Shown: piece by piece, positions 33,638-47,445 of the stretch | Position numbering within the stretch: the stretch's first letter is position 1 | How the letters are laid out: each line of letters begins with the position of its first letter | Notes under the pieces: generated by a model | Told to the model about the DNA's origin: nothing | The model's input: only the letters and a program-made list of their open reading frames with translations | Database searches by the model: none | Assembly (NCBI RefSeq): GCF_945859685.1 | Contig: NC_079149.1 | Coordinates: 68,838,991 to 68,902,990, forward strand | Length of the DNA stretch: 64,000 bases | Direction: 5' to 3' | Origin: Eupeodes corollae | Taxonomy: Eukaryota; Arthropoda; Insecta; Diptera; Syrphidae | Translations under genes and position numbers: made by a program

Positions 33638-34147
33638 TTGTTGTGAGCTGGAATTGTAAACTTCCAAAACTATATTTTCTATCAATTTAATATAATTTCA
33701 CATACAGCAAATTTGGGGAGTTAATAAAAAACAATATTACCTGATCATTAAATCGTTCAAAGAATTAAGAACACTGCTAAGCCTAGTTCTAATAACCAAC
33801 ACCCTCAAATGTTAGGGTCTTAAAAATCGAAGTTTTATCTAAATCAGATTTCTATTGCCCGATAACTTGAAAAAGAAATGGCATAGAACTTAATCGAGTC
33901 AATAAATCGAATTTAGTAGACTAGACTAGAAAGAATTAGTCGTAACAAAAACATACACAATTAACTTATGAAACGTATACGAAGGTCAATATTTAACAAA
34001 TATGTAATAACAATTTTTCGCTCAAAAGCTTTAAGCATAGACTTGTTCTTATTTTTTAAAGGAACAAGTTCACAATAGAATTGATATAAAAAAGAATACA
34101 TTTTGATCATACAATAAACTAAAGAACTTCATATAATTATGCAAATT
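33638..34147. other. AT-rich non-coding DNA
   Basis: No feature recognised between the hAT element and the LINE-E tail. Confidence 0.5.
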
Positions 34148-37020
34148 TTTTTTAGATTTAGATTTTTTATTTGATCATATTTCAAAAGTTTAACAATATT
34201 AGTTGTGTTACCCACGAAGCTTTTGCTTATCTGTAGGTGGTTGAAGTTACAAAGTATTTGAATTGATTGGATTTGAATATTAAACATAATTTATATTAAT
34301 TAAAGAAAAAAGAAAAAAAAATATATAAATTCATTAGTGGTTTAGTTTAAAAAAAGGTACATAACAAATTTTAATTTACTTTTATCAGTGCATGGTGTTT
34401 AAAATTTAATTTAAATAGAAACATTTTAATTTTTTTTACGTTTTTTAAAGTCACGAATATTTTTAAGATTTGTAGGAAGTTGGTTCATAATTGATGGTAT
34501 CGTATAGTTAAGTTGTCGTTTTCCATAGTTGTTGTATATCATCGGTATTTCAAGCAGACCTTGTGCTCGTCTTCTCGTGTTTACACCATGTGAAATAGGT
34601 CGCTGGAATCTTAAATCATCGTAGTATTCAAGAACTGCTGTCATCCTAAATATATTTTCAACATTCAGGCACTTCAAATGTAGATGGTTTTTATTAATCA
34701 TGTTTACAATTCTCCTCTGTAGATTAAGAAGTTTATCTGTATGAGTTTTTGCGGCATTTCCCCAAGCTAATACTCCATATCTTAATCGAGATTCAACAAG
34801 TGAATAGTAAACCTGTTTTTGAACATCTTTTGTTGAATATCTTTCCAGATGAAATAACGCAAACATAGCACTCCTCATACTTTTCCTTACGATTGTAATA
34901 TGCTCGTGCCACAGAAAGTGTTCATCTATTGTGACTCCGAGGTATTTGATTGATTGAACTAACTCAATGGCATCACTTTTTCTTGAAGTCGGACACTCAG
35001 GGTTTTGAAAGAAAATGTTGACTGTCTCTTTTTGTTTGTTTGGTGCACGAATGTGCATAATTTTCGTTTTGGTTGCGTTGATGACTAATCCAAAATCATG
35101 ACACCATCGTGTGACTTCATCAAACTCCTGTTGCATCGTAGAAATCGCGGTTTCAAGACACATGTGTCTGACAACAATAGCTATATCGTCTGCATATGCG
35201 AAAGCTGTGCTTTTCTTAAAAATCCGTAGGAGTGCATCTGTAAAAAGTATAAAAAGGACCGGACCCAGTTTTGACCCTTGTGGTACACCATGTGTGCAAC
35301 TTCTTTCTTTGCTCCATGAACTTCCAACTTTTACTCTAAATGTTCTTCCTATGAGATAGCTCTCCATCCATTTATATAGAGTTCCCCTAATGCCAATTCT
35401 GTAAAGGACATCCAAAAGCTTAGTGTGACTCAACGTGTCAAATGCCTTGCTGAAGTCGACGAACATAACCAATACGTGATGGTTTTTATTGAGACTCATG
35501 TTAATAGTATTACAAAATTCACCAAGAAGTCTTCCCGTATTTTTATCTTTTTGAAAACCATATTGATTGGATTGCAGCAAGCAGTGTTTCTCAATAAACT
35601 TGTTTAATCGTCTTAAGACAACTTCTTCAATACATTTTTCAACAACTGACAAAATCGAAATTGGCCTATAGTTGAGAATTTCACTTTTTTTCCCTCCTTT
35701 ATAGATGGGACGAATAACTGAAGTTTTTAAAATTTTCGGTACACACCCTTGTGTTAAACTTCTGTTTACTATTTGTTGAATCAATGGTGCCAGCAGATTT
35801 GCATTGAGTTTAATGTCGCATCCCCTTATTCCGTCAGCACCTGGACTTTTATTTGGATTCAGATTTCGAAGTATATTATAAATTTCGATTTCATCAGCTT
35901 CTTCTACATATATTGATTGAAGTCGTTGTTGACAAGGCTGTCTTGATGTTTTAGCATTGCATACATGTACTTTCTTCGTTGCTTGTATTGAGAAACACTC
36001 AGCAAGTTCTTCAATAATGTCAGAAACTTTAGACGTTTTACAAAGATTGTGTTGTACAATTTCATCCACAGACGCTTTATTCCTACCCAATATTTCATTT
36101 ATTATTCTCCAAGTTTTTTTCGGATCACGTTTTGCGCTCAGTATTTCATTTTTATAGAAGTTACGTTTTTTCATTTGTATTTGTTTATTTACATAATTTC
36201 TCATTTTTTTGTATTCAGATTTGTAACTTTCATTTTGAAGATTATTCTTCCATCTTCTATACATTGTATCTCTCCTTTTACACAGCTCAATTATTTCCGG
36301 GGTTATCCAACTCTTGATTTGACGTTTTTTTTAAATATAATTTTCAGACGAATCAGCGTATATAGTTTCCATTTTTAAAAGAAAATTGTTGTATATTTTA
36401 TTAACGTCATTTTCTATTTCATATAGTGCATTCCAGTTCGTTTGTTGCATAAGTCGGTTGACTTTTTCTTGATTAATTTTTGATTGTAATTTGCAAAATG
36501 TGTTGACCTTTTCTGTATTGTGTTTAATACCGTAAAATGTTGCAAAGTGATCAGATATATCAGTTTCTATAACAGCTGATATTATGCAGTTTTTCGAAAA
36601 TGAAACAAATATGGGATCAATTAAAGTACCCGTACCAGTTAACATGTTAATTCGAGTACTTTTTTTGATAACATTCATTAGGCCCTTCGAAGACATAACA
36701 TCAAGAAATTTATTGGTGATCGTGTTATTAAAATCTTGAGTATCAATATTTATATCACCAAGAACAACTAGATCCAATTCATTGCGAGTATTTTCAACAA
36801 ATTCAGTAATAAAATTATTTTTGTTTAGCGATGGTGATCTATAAATTGCATAAATATTATTACTTCCCTTTATATCTACCATTTTTATATGTAAGCTGTC
36901 ATAATTTAAAGTTTTCGAGGAGAGTCTTTCATAGCTGACATTTTTTTTTATATACATAGCAATTCCACCTAACCCCGAATCGTTTCTATGCATAAATTCC
37001 ATATTAAAACCATATTCATA
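34148..37020 (-). mobile_element. LINE-E, 5'-truncated but otherwise well preserved
   Basis: The element runs right to left. It begins inside the endonuclease domain (about 37020), has a 3' UTR of about 280 bp, and ends in an A-rich tail (AAAAAATCTAAATCTAAAAA, in reverse from about 34170). No target duplication was recognised. It is on the strand opposite to the 28162 gene. Confidence 0.8.
34426..37002 (-). pseudogene. LINE-E ORF2: endonuclease plus reverse transcriptase, one premature stop
   Basis: A single reading frame of about 859 codons is interrupted by only one stop, TAA at 36333-36331. The first part is the APE endonuclease from its middle onward: GLGGIAMYIKKNVSYERLSS, LVVLGDINIDTQDF (metal/substrate site), GTLIDPIFVS and the terminal SDHF. 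The second part is reverse transcriptase: NKSPGADGIRGCDIK, GKKSEILNYRPISILSVVEK, NQYGFQKDKNTGRLL, LVMFVDFSKAFDTLSHTK, HGVPQGSKLGPVLFILF and AYADDIAIV, then thumb and C-terminus. Both parts are in the same frame across SSENYI*KKRQIKSWITPEI, so the stop is a point or small change, not a frameshift. The first about 100 endonuclease residues and ORF1 are missing. CR1/Jockey group; a finer clade is not assigned. Confidence 0.87.
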
Positions 37021-38848
37021 TATTACCTAAAAGAATTTAATTTTTTTTCCTTGTATCAAAAATTATTAACGCATTTGTATTGCTATTTTTAAATAAACAC
37101 AACATATTTTTAAAAATAAATAAAAACAAACAACATCGTTTACTTAAACCAGTTTTATAAAAATATTCAGCTTTGTTTATTAACTTTCTGTTGATCAATT
37201 CAAAACAACACAACCAGTGGAAATACCCCCTTGGAAAAATTGTTTGTGTTATAAAAAGTCCTCGTCATATGCTGAAAGCTAATATAAAATTCGCAGCTTG
37301 ATTTAATCTAATGATCTCATTCGCATACCTACCTTTGAATTTAACTTTAGGTGAGATGCAAAGAAAAAAAATTAACTCAGGTAATCACCATTATTCACAT
37401 ATTCACGTATATTTATAGATACATATATACAATAATGTACAACTTATTTTCTTGACAATATCAAAACATGGCAACAGCTTGGCGTAATTTCACAAAGTCG
37501 TATATTTAAGTGGCTTACAAATACACCAAAGTGAAGCTTCAAATAAAAAATATCATTAATTTACTAGTTGCGCTATACTGCTTCACTCTTGATTATATTT
37601 TTATATCATGAGAAAAAGACGATGAAATAAAATAAAAATGTTTTCTACTTTTTGTAAGTCTTATTTGGTTACTCTGTAGCTGTGCCTTATAAATACTTAA
37701 TACATATACGGATCCTACTCCGCAACTTTGTGGTGTCAATTAAATTGTTGCGCCTTATACCACGTCTTTCTTTCATTATTTTTTTTTTCATAAACTCTTG
37801 AAATTTAAGTATTGTGCCAGTACACTTTTTCTTATAATTTTCAGTTGCTTTTTATGGATATAGTATAAAATGTATAGAACATATTTGATTTCTTTAATCT
37901 AAGTCACTGATAAACAACAATTTGATCAATCTTTTCGATAGATCCATTGACATTAATTTGTTGGAAATAGAAATTTTAAAGTAAATAAACTATGAAAGTT
38001 ACATTAAAAAAAAAAAACAAATAAATTTGTATTATTAAAAAAAAAAAATAACGGCAACACTATAAAGAATGTCGTCTCACTGCCAATCTGTTTGATCTTG
38101 TGAGTCACAATGTCAGCGTTGATTAATTGATCTAACTCTATTTGAAATTGTTTTTGCCTTAGTCTACAATACAAAATGTCAGTGCGAAGCTTTTAATTCA
38201 ATTATTTTATTATAGAGGGAAGTGATATTGAAAAGCTTTAGTGCTTACTTTTTAGTAAAATTGGTTAAACAATTGTTTTTGTTGGCAAGTTATTTTATGA
38301 TATGGGGTATTCCAACCCAGAAAATTGCTAAGCGAACTTATCTCATATATTTTAGGTTAGACTGACATTGAACTACTCGTTGTTTTACAAATAAAGTATC
38401 TCATTGCTGTTATGAACTTATCAGCACTTGAATTACGATACAAATGGATGCAAGCAAATATTGAAAGTTCTTTATCTTTTTCCGTCAATAATGGCTTCCT
38501 TATAACAAACACCTTTTTCTTTAATTTAAATTGTTTACTCTTGCATATGAAAACGAAATCAGGAGATATTAAAATATTATGTTTTCATAATATTAAATAG
38601 AGATGAAAAAAGTTCAGTGCCATGTTTTGGTGTTTTATGTTCACTAAAAGTAGGTCACGCCTTTAAAGCTTGTGTTTAATTTTAAATATAACAATATTAG
38701 CGTTGTTCTTAAAGATATCTGATCTAAGACTTGAACCCTTTGAAAATGAAGAAAACGCAAAATTCTAAATTGCACTTTACCGAAATAAAGATCTTGACTC
38801 CAAAGTGATCGTAATGGCATATAAAAACAATTTTTATTTCAAATTTTT
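37021..38848. other. AT-rich non-coding DNA
   Basis: No feature recognised; A-runs around 38008-38050. Confidence 0.5.
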
Positions 38849-39310
38849 CCCGTAGGAAGTTATTGTAATGGGTCCGATTCAAGGTCCCTAGAGTCAAAAT
38901 AAAAGATGTCTGTGCGTGCGTGTGTACGTACGTTCGTACGTCCGTACGTTCGCGATGTTTTTTCGTCATCAATAGCTCAAGAACCAAAAGAGATATCGAC
39001 TTCAAATAAATTTTATTATACTGATAATAAGGCAGAACGATGCAGAAAGAGCTCTCAAGAAAATTGCGTAGGTGGTTTTCTTACCATAGCAGTTTAAAAA
39101 AATGGTGAACATTTTGACTAACCCTAAATATCTTACGAACCAGAACGCTAGAGACTTGTTTGTTTGAGAACTGTTTGTTGGTAATTAAATTTTTTTTAAG
39201 AAAAATTCTTAAAATTTCTAAAATTCTAAAAATTTTTAACCCAACACGAAAACCTACAAACTTTAAAGCAAGACAAATCGACAGACGGGATGGGAGCTTA
39301 TAAGTGTGGG
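38849..39310 (+). repeat. Dispersed repeat family RA, copy 4 (internal deletion)
   Basis: It starts with the conserved 5' end CGTAGGAAGTTATTGTAATG (about 38851) and GGGTCCGATTC, continues with the CGTGCGTGTGTACGTACG microsatellite (about 38915-38950) and a conserved 150-bp block (ATAGCTCAAGAACCAAAAGA ...). It then jumps, without the tandem units, to the 3' block AACCCAACACGAAAACCTAC and GACGGGATGGGAGCTTATAA, ending near 39308 where SINE copy B begins. Confidence 0.8.
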
Positions 39311-39553
39311 TAATTCGGACTTTTACAAGCTTATGATGTCCTGATGCCAGAGGTCTCTCGTCAGTCCCTGCCAGTGCCATCTAAAGTTTCTTTCACGGGC
39401 ATTGCCTCTTGCGAGGAATTGACAAATCTTCCAAGAGTAATTCTTGTCATTAAAAGTGCTTTATTACTCGCACACACGAATGATTGAGCGTTGTAAGTCA
39501 CTAGGCTCTAGTTCTCAATGGACTGTTGCCCCACTTAATTTATTTTATTTTAT
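39311..39553 (+). mobile_element. tRNA-derived SINE S1, copy B
   Basis: Collinear with copy C at 60639-60943 (reverse). The head is degenerate (CAGAGGTCTCTCGTCAGTCC-CTGCC in place of the box B region), then AAAGTTTCTTTCACGGGCAT, TTGCCTCTTGCGAGGAATTG, GTTGTAAGTCACTAGGCTCT and CAATGGACTGTTGCCCCAC. It ends in an A/T-rich tail. It abuts, and probably truncates, the 3' end of RA copy 4. Confidence 0.75.
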
Positions 39554-42500
39554 TATGTTCTGATTACTTCACAAATTTCATATTTAATATGTTGAATCGA
39601 TTTTGGAACTTTCACTTGGTTCTAAAGAAAACACCACAGTGAAGAATATTTTTCTGGAAATCTCTGTGAAAGCCAAATTTTTGAAATGAATTTATCAATT
39701 TCAATCAAGTGTCAAAAGATGACAGCATCAATAGGAACAACTGCCAAATAGCGTGTTAGTCAAAATGAAACTTCTCATTGCAAGACCCTATACTATGTAT
39801 GTTTGTTTTTTGAAAACATGTGCTAATAAAATGTTAGCCATCTTTCTTAGCCTATGAAGACCATATAAATATTTGGTTATGTGTTTAATGAAAAAAAATT
39901 AACTTTCCTTACGTCATTACCAACTCTTTAAAGATATACACATAATATTAGATTTTCTTTAATTTGACTTTGATAATATGTTTATACCTTATGCCTTATA
40001 TCATAGTAAAATTATAAACCGTTGTATCTTCTGTATAAGAAACCCACTTATCTTATCATCGAATTCCTAAAAATAACTTTAAGCCACTGCAAAACAGTAT
40101 ATAAAAAGCTTCCTTGGTTTGTTTATTTATAATGTAACGAAAATGATAACAGTCATTTTTAAACAAACGTGTATTTTACTAAACTTACCATATTAATCTT
40201 TCTTAAGAAAATTCCTAAGTTTTTTGTATTTCTCAATTGTATAAGAAAAGTTAGTCATCCATGGCGCCAATAGAAAAACCTTTAATAATGAATCATGTTA
40301 AATAACGATAAAATTATTTCTCAATTCTCTGTTTATTTACATTAAGAAATTCTTTTAAATAATCAAAGTCAATGATTGAAATACTTTAAAACACCAAAGA
40401 CGATTGTTTTATTAATTGAAATGAAGCTGTTGTTAAGGATTCGCAATATTATATAAATAATGAAGCTGTTTGTTAAGGAAAGCATTTTCTTAGTCACAAA
40501 TGACATCAATGAAAAATTCTACTTATTTTAAGACGATTTTCACTGGTCTACTGATTTTCTAGTTTCCTGCCTCCAATGTAAACATTATCTTTCACAATGG
40601 ATTTTCCTACCTATAACTATTTCCCCATGAAAGTTAGGTGACTCGCCTACTGGAGTCTATGGAGCTTAATTGGTGTCAAAAAATCTGTTTCCAAGCCCTA
40701 TCAACGTGCCCAAGATTCTCTCACTCAAGTTTCCAATCCATATGCTTGATAGTGATAGTTTGGTTATAATAGGAACAAATTATAAATATAAACATGAAAA
40801 ACCAATTAAAATTAATTGTACCCTCGATAGAACATTTCAGAACAAATTCTTTATTGCAAGTTGTTAGAAAATTAGAAGCTGCTAAAGATTTGTACTCTTT
40901 TATTACAATCAAAATCATAATTGACAAAATGTGACGTTTAGTGCTAAAACAAGATCTGTGAAACGATCAAATAATAAAGTCTCTACAAAAATAAGATGTG
41001 CAGTCCTTATGTACAGATGCATTTTCTTTAATTTTTAAAATGATTTAATGATAATGTGTGTGTCTACTTAGTTTTGCTACATTTAAATTGTTGTAAGACT
41101 ACATTTTTAAATGTTTTGAAGTGTGTGTCTACTTAGAGCCTTTTAAAAAGTTTCAGAGCACTTAAATGTGAACTCAAGTGTTCATTTTTTAAATCGGTTT
41201 CATCAATCGCTTAAAACAATCTAAATATATCCAGGTGTTTAAGCTGAAGGTCATTTTGTTAATCCACAATCAAAAAATAGAAAACTATCTTGATGCACTT
41301 AAAAGTTCATTCATGACATTTTTTTAGCTATACTTAGTTCACTTAATTACGTCCTTGTTGCTTTTCCGACAAACGTTCACGACAGAGCTCATCTGGTGTG
41401 CTTACATCAAGATCCCCATGCTAATGGTGTTCCATTCATGTAACGACTTTTTAAGAAAATCCCAAAGGAAGCCTAATGCACTGCACACTACACTAAAATC
41501 AAAGATATAGATGTGGTATGTGGATAGTGGATATGCCTCCAGGTCCGATATAAAATGTATATATACAAACAGAATAAAGCTCAAGGTTACCGCCAGCAAG
41601 TGGCTGTGTGTGAGGTTGTTGCCACCTTCCTTTTCTATCCACAGCACAGTTTCCTTTTACTATAAAATACAATTCTGACCATGTCTCTGCACTGCACTGC
41701 ATCTAATAATATTATAAGTTGTTTATGTTTTTTTTTATTTATTTTTAATAATAATTTTTACTAAACTTTACTAGTACAGAAAAGTATTGGAAAACAGATA
41801 TGTAAATGCCGCCTCGCTGAATTTGTATGTTGATTTTTATTATTTCTTGAGTTATTATCATTTGAAGGCTGCCGTAAGTCATTGAAAAGCAATGATTTGG
41901 AATATTAGAACTAGACCAAGCAACAGACAGTCGTAAAGGTACTTATTGGCTGTTATATTTAATTTGAAAGAAAATTAGAAAAGAGAAAAGCTTTAGCTTC
42001 TAATTAAGTGCAAGGCAGCATTGAAATTGATGCATACAACATTTTATTTTTATGTTCAACAGCAAAGTGAAAGTAGAACAAGGGAAATTCTTTAAAAAAG
42101 TCATACAACTTACATTTCACTCAATCTTTTTTAAATTGCGATTACAATAAAATGCATGAATGCGTCGCACGTAAGTGCCTATAAACATACATATGTATAT
42201 GTTTTTTTTATGACGTTGGTAAGTGGAAATAAAAATATTAAAATTAAAGAGTAACATAAAAACATACTGACTTATGTCATTAAAAAATGTATGAATATCT
42301 TTTTCAATTTGTATTTAATTACAGTTTGTAGATGAATTCTTGAACTTAAAATTTCATAGGTACTAAAATTGTGCCCTAAAGTATTGATCATTTTTACCTA
42401 GTCTATAGTTTTTTTTCTCTTAAGATATGCTTTGTGTCAAAAATTTAGAAATTTAGACATTTTAGAAAAAGAAACTTGACTATTTGATACCCCTGTAAAA

Positions 42501-44184
42501 TAAATCACCAATTAAGCCATTTTAAAATTTCGTTAAATGGCACATGGCCTGAAGTGGCGTTTAAATCAATTAATATAAATATTATAAATTCATCTATTTT
42601 TCACGATACTTGTTTTTTAATAAGTCAACCATGAAAAGTGCTGTTAACTTTAAACTTTAGTAAACAATAACAAGTTGACATGTTTCGATGGGACTTTTAA
42701 TAATACAGAAATACATGTTAAGCCTTTAAAACCCACACATTCCACCGCTTATGCTTACTGGATTTAAAGATTTTTGGAAATATGTGCACATAAATGTTTT
42801 AGAATTTATTTAATTCGGTTTTGATATATTTATATTTATTTCGTAGAATGTTCTAATATTATTTTTATTTTCTACAAATTAAGGTGTCTTTCAAATTGAA
42901 AACTTTGCATGCGTCACGAAATACAAATTTATTCAGATGTCATAACAAATAAAATACACGACTGGATCGCACGAACTTGCTCTTTTATGAAAAGGGTCTG
43001 TTTAAAAAGGTACCTTTATAAGATTTTAAAATATACCTGCACAAAAATTGTCTTCAAAGATATAAATGCCATTTTATTTGCCAAAAAACCTCCATTTTTC
43101 AATTTTTTTGTTTGGAAATCGTTAGACTGTTTTATTTGAATTAATTCTTTTTGTATATACAAATTTTCTATATTTTTTTAAATATTTTTGTTATGCAGTT
43201 GTTTAGTGGTTGAATAGAAATTTAGTCTGGACGGATCATCATCATATATATTATTTCGTTAGCATGTCTCCCTTTTTCGGCTCTCATACAAAACTTATTT
43301 TAACAAATAAGGTGTCAAAACAAAGAAAATTTTCCGTAGACTATGCGAAAAGCATTTTATTGTTTAATTATTTATAATTTGTTGAACAAATGTAACTTTT
43401 TATTATAATACAAATTTGAAATACTCGGAAAATATGATGTTAAGGGAAATGGTTTGTGTATTGGAATAAACTTATCAAATACACACCATTTTTTGTCGGT
43501 AATCTAGTTTCATCCCAAGACACAATTCATCCTAGGACAACTCATCCCGTATATGAAAAATACTTGTAAACATTCTTAACGAAAACAATTGTTTGTGTGT
43601 TCAACTAGTTCCTTCAAAGCTTTTTCCTTTGGGTAGCTTTGTTTTAATTTCATTTTAGAAGAACCAGGATGGATAATAAATGATCTGAAGATAAAAAGAG
43701 GAAGAACACGAATGTTTGAATTGTAAAACGATCGCCTATTGGTTGTGTAGTTAGGTAGGTGTCTAAAACGGATAAAGAACAGGTTATTGGCTTGCTCACC
43801 TTTATGCAGATAGATACATAAAGACATGTTTATGATGATAATGAAGGAATGTTATTGGTAGGTAGAAGGTACTAACTACAATCCAATCATATTTCTTCTT
43901 TGCTTCAAGTTTTCAGCGGAAACATGGAGTTATTACGTTCAGTTTATTTTTTTCGTTAAAGTTAAAAAAAAAACAAGCATACGTACAAGAAATCGCTATT
44001 AATGTGTTGTTTATAGTCAGGCTTTTGTGCGTTTTGGATTTTAGTTATGAAGTAATATGTAAGCAGTAGTTGTAGAGGTTGTACGTAATATTCGTTGGAA
44101 AAGTGATTCTAAAAGAAAATACATATATACTGTTTCTTTAATATGTATTAAATAATTATAAAGCGAATCTGCTGAAAACCTTCA
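39554..44184. other. Long AT-rich non-coding stretch
   Basis: No gene or element recognised. Two small direct repeats occur: AATGAAGCTGTTGTTAAGGA at 40420-40439 with a near copy at 40459-40479, and GTGTGTGTCTACTTAG at 41056-41071 and 41121-41136. The segment 41340-41700 is less AT-rich, but no splice-bounded open frame with a known motif was found. Confidence 0.45.
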
Positions 44185-44370
44185 CTTCCAAGTTGGAACT
44201 CAATCGGCTGTAGGAGCGTGGACAGACAGACAAAACAGAACGGACGGAATTGCGGGACCCATATTTTTCGACTTCTTTACCATCGTAATACCATCATTGA
44301 TTAAAATCTCGAGTTTGAAATTTTACACGAATGCAAAACTTGCCATATAGTTCCTATATGTCGCAGGTAA
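44185..44370 (+). repeat. Dispersed repeat family RB, copy 1
   Basis: Recurrent order: AATCGGCT, a GGACAGACAGACAAAAC-type stretch, a GGGACCCA block, then TCGTAATACCATCATTGATT, GAAATTTTA-ACGAAT, TGCCATATAGTTCCTATATG and GTCGCAGGTAA. The same order with moderate divergence occurs at 58050-58216. No coding capacity; class unknown. Confidence 0.65.
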
Positions 44371-47300
44371 GAAATGTTCGTGTTATAAATTGTTTCAGGG
44401 AACTGAGCTTACTTCTTATTACTTGGAAAAAATAGAATTCGCTTAGGTTCTGACTTTGAACTTCGATTTGATCTCAGAACAATGGAATTTAACATACAAT
44501 AATTTAGAATGGTCAGTATTTACATAGGCAATATGAACAGATAAAAGTGTAAATAGATATACATATGCTATGCATGTACATCTTTTTAAAAGAAAAAAGT
44601 CGTCCGTTTGCACATTATGTCCAATTTTTAAATCTAAATGCATTTTTGTAATTTCCAATAGCTTTACGTAACACAAAATTTATTTTGAAAAAAGTCAGAA
44701 TTTTAATACTTGATTTTAAATAAATGTATGCATAAACAAAAACTTAAAGATGTTTTTTTTTAATTTTGTTTGTAAAATGCCAGAATTGCTACAATTATAC
44801 AAAGAGAAACAAGTTATAGCTCAGTTCCATTCCACGAGATCTGAAATTCCTATAACTGGAAAAGGATTTTAACCCGAGTGCTATAGATATCATTAGATGT
44901 AGAGAAATGATCAAAATGAAGTTCCAAAGATAAACTGAGAATTACTAGATCGAGTTTTTAATTTATTTACGGCTAATGTCTTGGCGGAGTTATACAATAA
45001 TTTAAAAACTCGATCTAGTAATTCTCGGTTTATTTTTGAAACTTTACTTTAAAAATATTTATAAATCTAGCGTTTTGTAAAACTCAGTTTAAAATCATTT
45101 TTGAGTTCTAGGAATCTTAGATCTCGCTTGAATGCAACTAAGTTTTGCCGTGTTTTTCGTTTCTATTTTCGTAGCACCTCGTATTTAGTTGACTCAAAAT
45201 TCTGACATTTACGAACAAAATTAAAAACATCTGTCAGTTTTCAGAGGAGCGGATACTTGTTTTAGCATTTGGTTTTGATTTTCTCACAATTTTGAACGAA
45301 AAAATGAGTTTTCGTGTTCAATTGGATTTCGTTTATGATTAGTATTATTTTAAATTATCCTTTTTTCATGAATGTACACATGGACACACATTAATGTTGC
45401 ACTGCAAACTTTTAATTGAATAAAGCTAAAAAGAAATCGGTATGGATTTCATTTGTTCCACTGTTTATTCAGATATCTGCAATCTCTCATGTTACGTGCA
45501 GTTTACGGAATAACTATTTTATAAAAAAAAATCCAAGAAATCGTTTGTTTAGTATATTTAGCCCAAAGGACAATAGTTATAAAAGTTTAGTATTTTTTTT
45601 CAAAAACCGAGTTCTAACATGGTAGACCCCTAAAATTGAGGGTTTCATAAAGTATTGACCGTTAAGAAGTTCGTTAAGAAATTTGCTGTTAGATACTTAA
45701 TGAAGGTCTTTTTTTAAATTTATTTAAAAGTCATTTACATAGGCATGAGTTTTTTTAAAATAAAAATTAGCACCCAACTATGCATTAAAGAAAATTAAAC
45801 AAACAACAAAAGATCGAAAATTTCAGGTAAAAACCGAAATTTTACTGTTCCATTAGTCGCAACACAATTTATGTATTTAAACAAAAAAAAAGTTGTTCAA
45901 AACGTGCATTATGGATAACCGATGAACGGATTGCAGCTACGGTATTTAAAAAAAAATCTTCAAAGAGAGTTTTTTTTTAATGAAATGAAACATTGTCGGT
46001 GTATTCAAAACACGCCTTTTTTGGAGATTTATTCAACAAGCATGCCACAGCTCAAGAAAAAAATGTATTGACACATCGTACAACCGACCATAAGGAAAAT
46101 ACGTACTAGATATTCATTCTTTTTATTTTTTGTTTACAAATTTCCTACAATAGGTCGGTCTACGTCACAAGCATTATGAAGCGTATTCAGGTTCCCATGG
46201 CTCTGGTATTTTTTTTTCCTAGGGCGATGTATAGAAAAGTTCTAACTTTTCGTACTTGGAAAACATGCTGTTGTAATGTAACAATACGATGCTAATGGGA
46301 AATGAAAATTAAAACTTGGTATATGATCCTCGTTTTCTAAACTCTCAACCATTTCTTGTATTACTCGAACTATGCCCAATACACACAATATTTCAAAGGT
46401 GAAAAAATTATTCTTGAAAATCACAATTTTATAAATCCGTCTCTGAAATTGAAAAGCCAATGTAAGCTATGGGGATCGACAAAAATAAATTTAATTCATG
46501 CATCTATCAACATTCATTTTAAGATTTAAAAAAAAAACAGTTTTTCTTTCTGTATAAATCCGTTTTTGGATGGATTTGGACTTTTATAGTGAAGTAGTTA
46601 AATAATCATTTAAATAGATTGTGGTTCGTTTAAACAAAGCCGAACGGTTTTAAAGATAGACAATGTGGTACACATTATAAAAATATTTGATAGCAAGAAA
46701 ATATTTATAAATTTTTGTTGTGTTGTGTAATCTTCAAATCTAATTATATTGTCAAGTTTTTAGTAAATGCACCAAACAAACGAACGGATGATATGAGAGG
46801 GTTGAAATAAAATAGAAGTGAGCCGCTATTTCCTATTTAGGTCATCTCATCATCAAATTGTACGTGACAATTGACAAGAGAGCTGTTACGAGTATATGAT
46901 ATACCCTAGATTTGTTTGAATTGGATTTGGAATTGGAATTGGACACAAAATGTGTGTTGATGTTGATTAATATCTCATCGCTCCTTTAGAATGGATGAGA
47001 GTGTAAAGAGTGCTATCGAATCAATTTGTAGCTAAACGTGTTTGATTGTGGTGTTGTTGTTGTTGAATGTATATATGTATATTAAATTGCGTGCGCATTA
47101 TGAAATTGTAAACACCAGGCCTGTGTATTAACTTGATTTGAAAATGGGGCAGTTTTCCTCGCAAAGGAAATTAATTTGTTTTTTGTTGTAAACAAAATTG
47201 TTGTTTATTTTAAAAGACATTCGTGTACAAATAGTAACTTTTTTAAGAGGTGTTTTTTTTCAACATATTTTTTTCAAGAATAAATAAAACGAATAAATTT
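44371..47300. other. AT-rich non-coding DNA
   Basis: No gene recognised. Contains the long hairpin at 44919-45044 and a GGAATT-type simple repeat near 46922-46943. Confidence 0.45.
44919..45044. repeat. 43-bp inverted repeat (40/43 identical), 40-nt loop
   Basis: The arms 44919-44961 and 45002-45044 are reverse complements except at three positions. The inner part, GAGAATTACTAGATCGAGTT, is identical in both arms. The loop is 40 nt. A transcript would fold into a long, nearly perfect hairpin of about 125 nt. No ends or target duplication of a known transposon are seen. Confidence 0.8.
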
Positions 47301-47319
47301 AATGCTATGTTTTAAATAT

Positions 47320-47445
47320 GATTTTGCCGAATTTTCGAACGCTTTGTTTACTCTGGTGCCGCATTTCAGCAATAACGCTCCAAATATTCTCTTCCAATGC
47401 GTCAATCGTTTCGGATATACCTTCGTAGATCTTGTTAGCCACTTC
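47320..47445 (-). pseudogene. Probable mariner-like transposase C-terminal fragment
   Basis: On the minus strand the frame reads NKIYEGISETIDALEENIWS, VIAEMRHQ and, near its end, GKIIFKT and a stop. TIDALEENI-x-x-VIA is the pattern of a C-terminal segment of mariner-type transposases in insects, and IIFK-stop fits the usual ending. Only about 40 residues are present. No terminal repeats of the parent element were found, although a peculiar array of short repeats starts right beside it. Confidence 0.4.
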
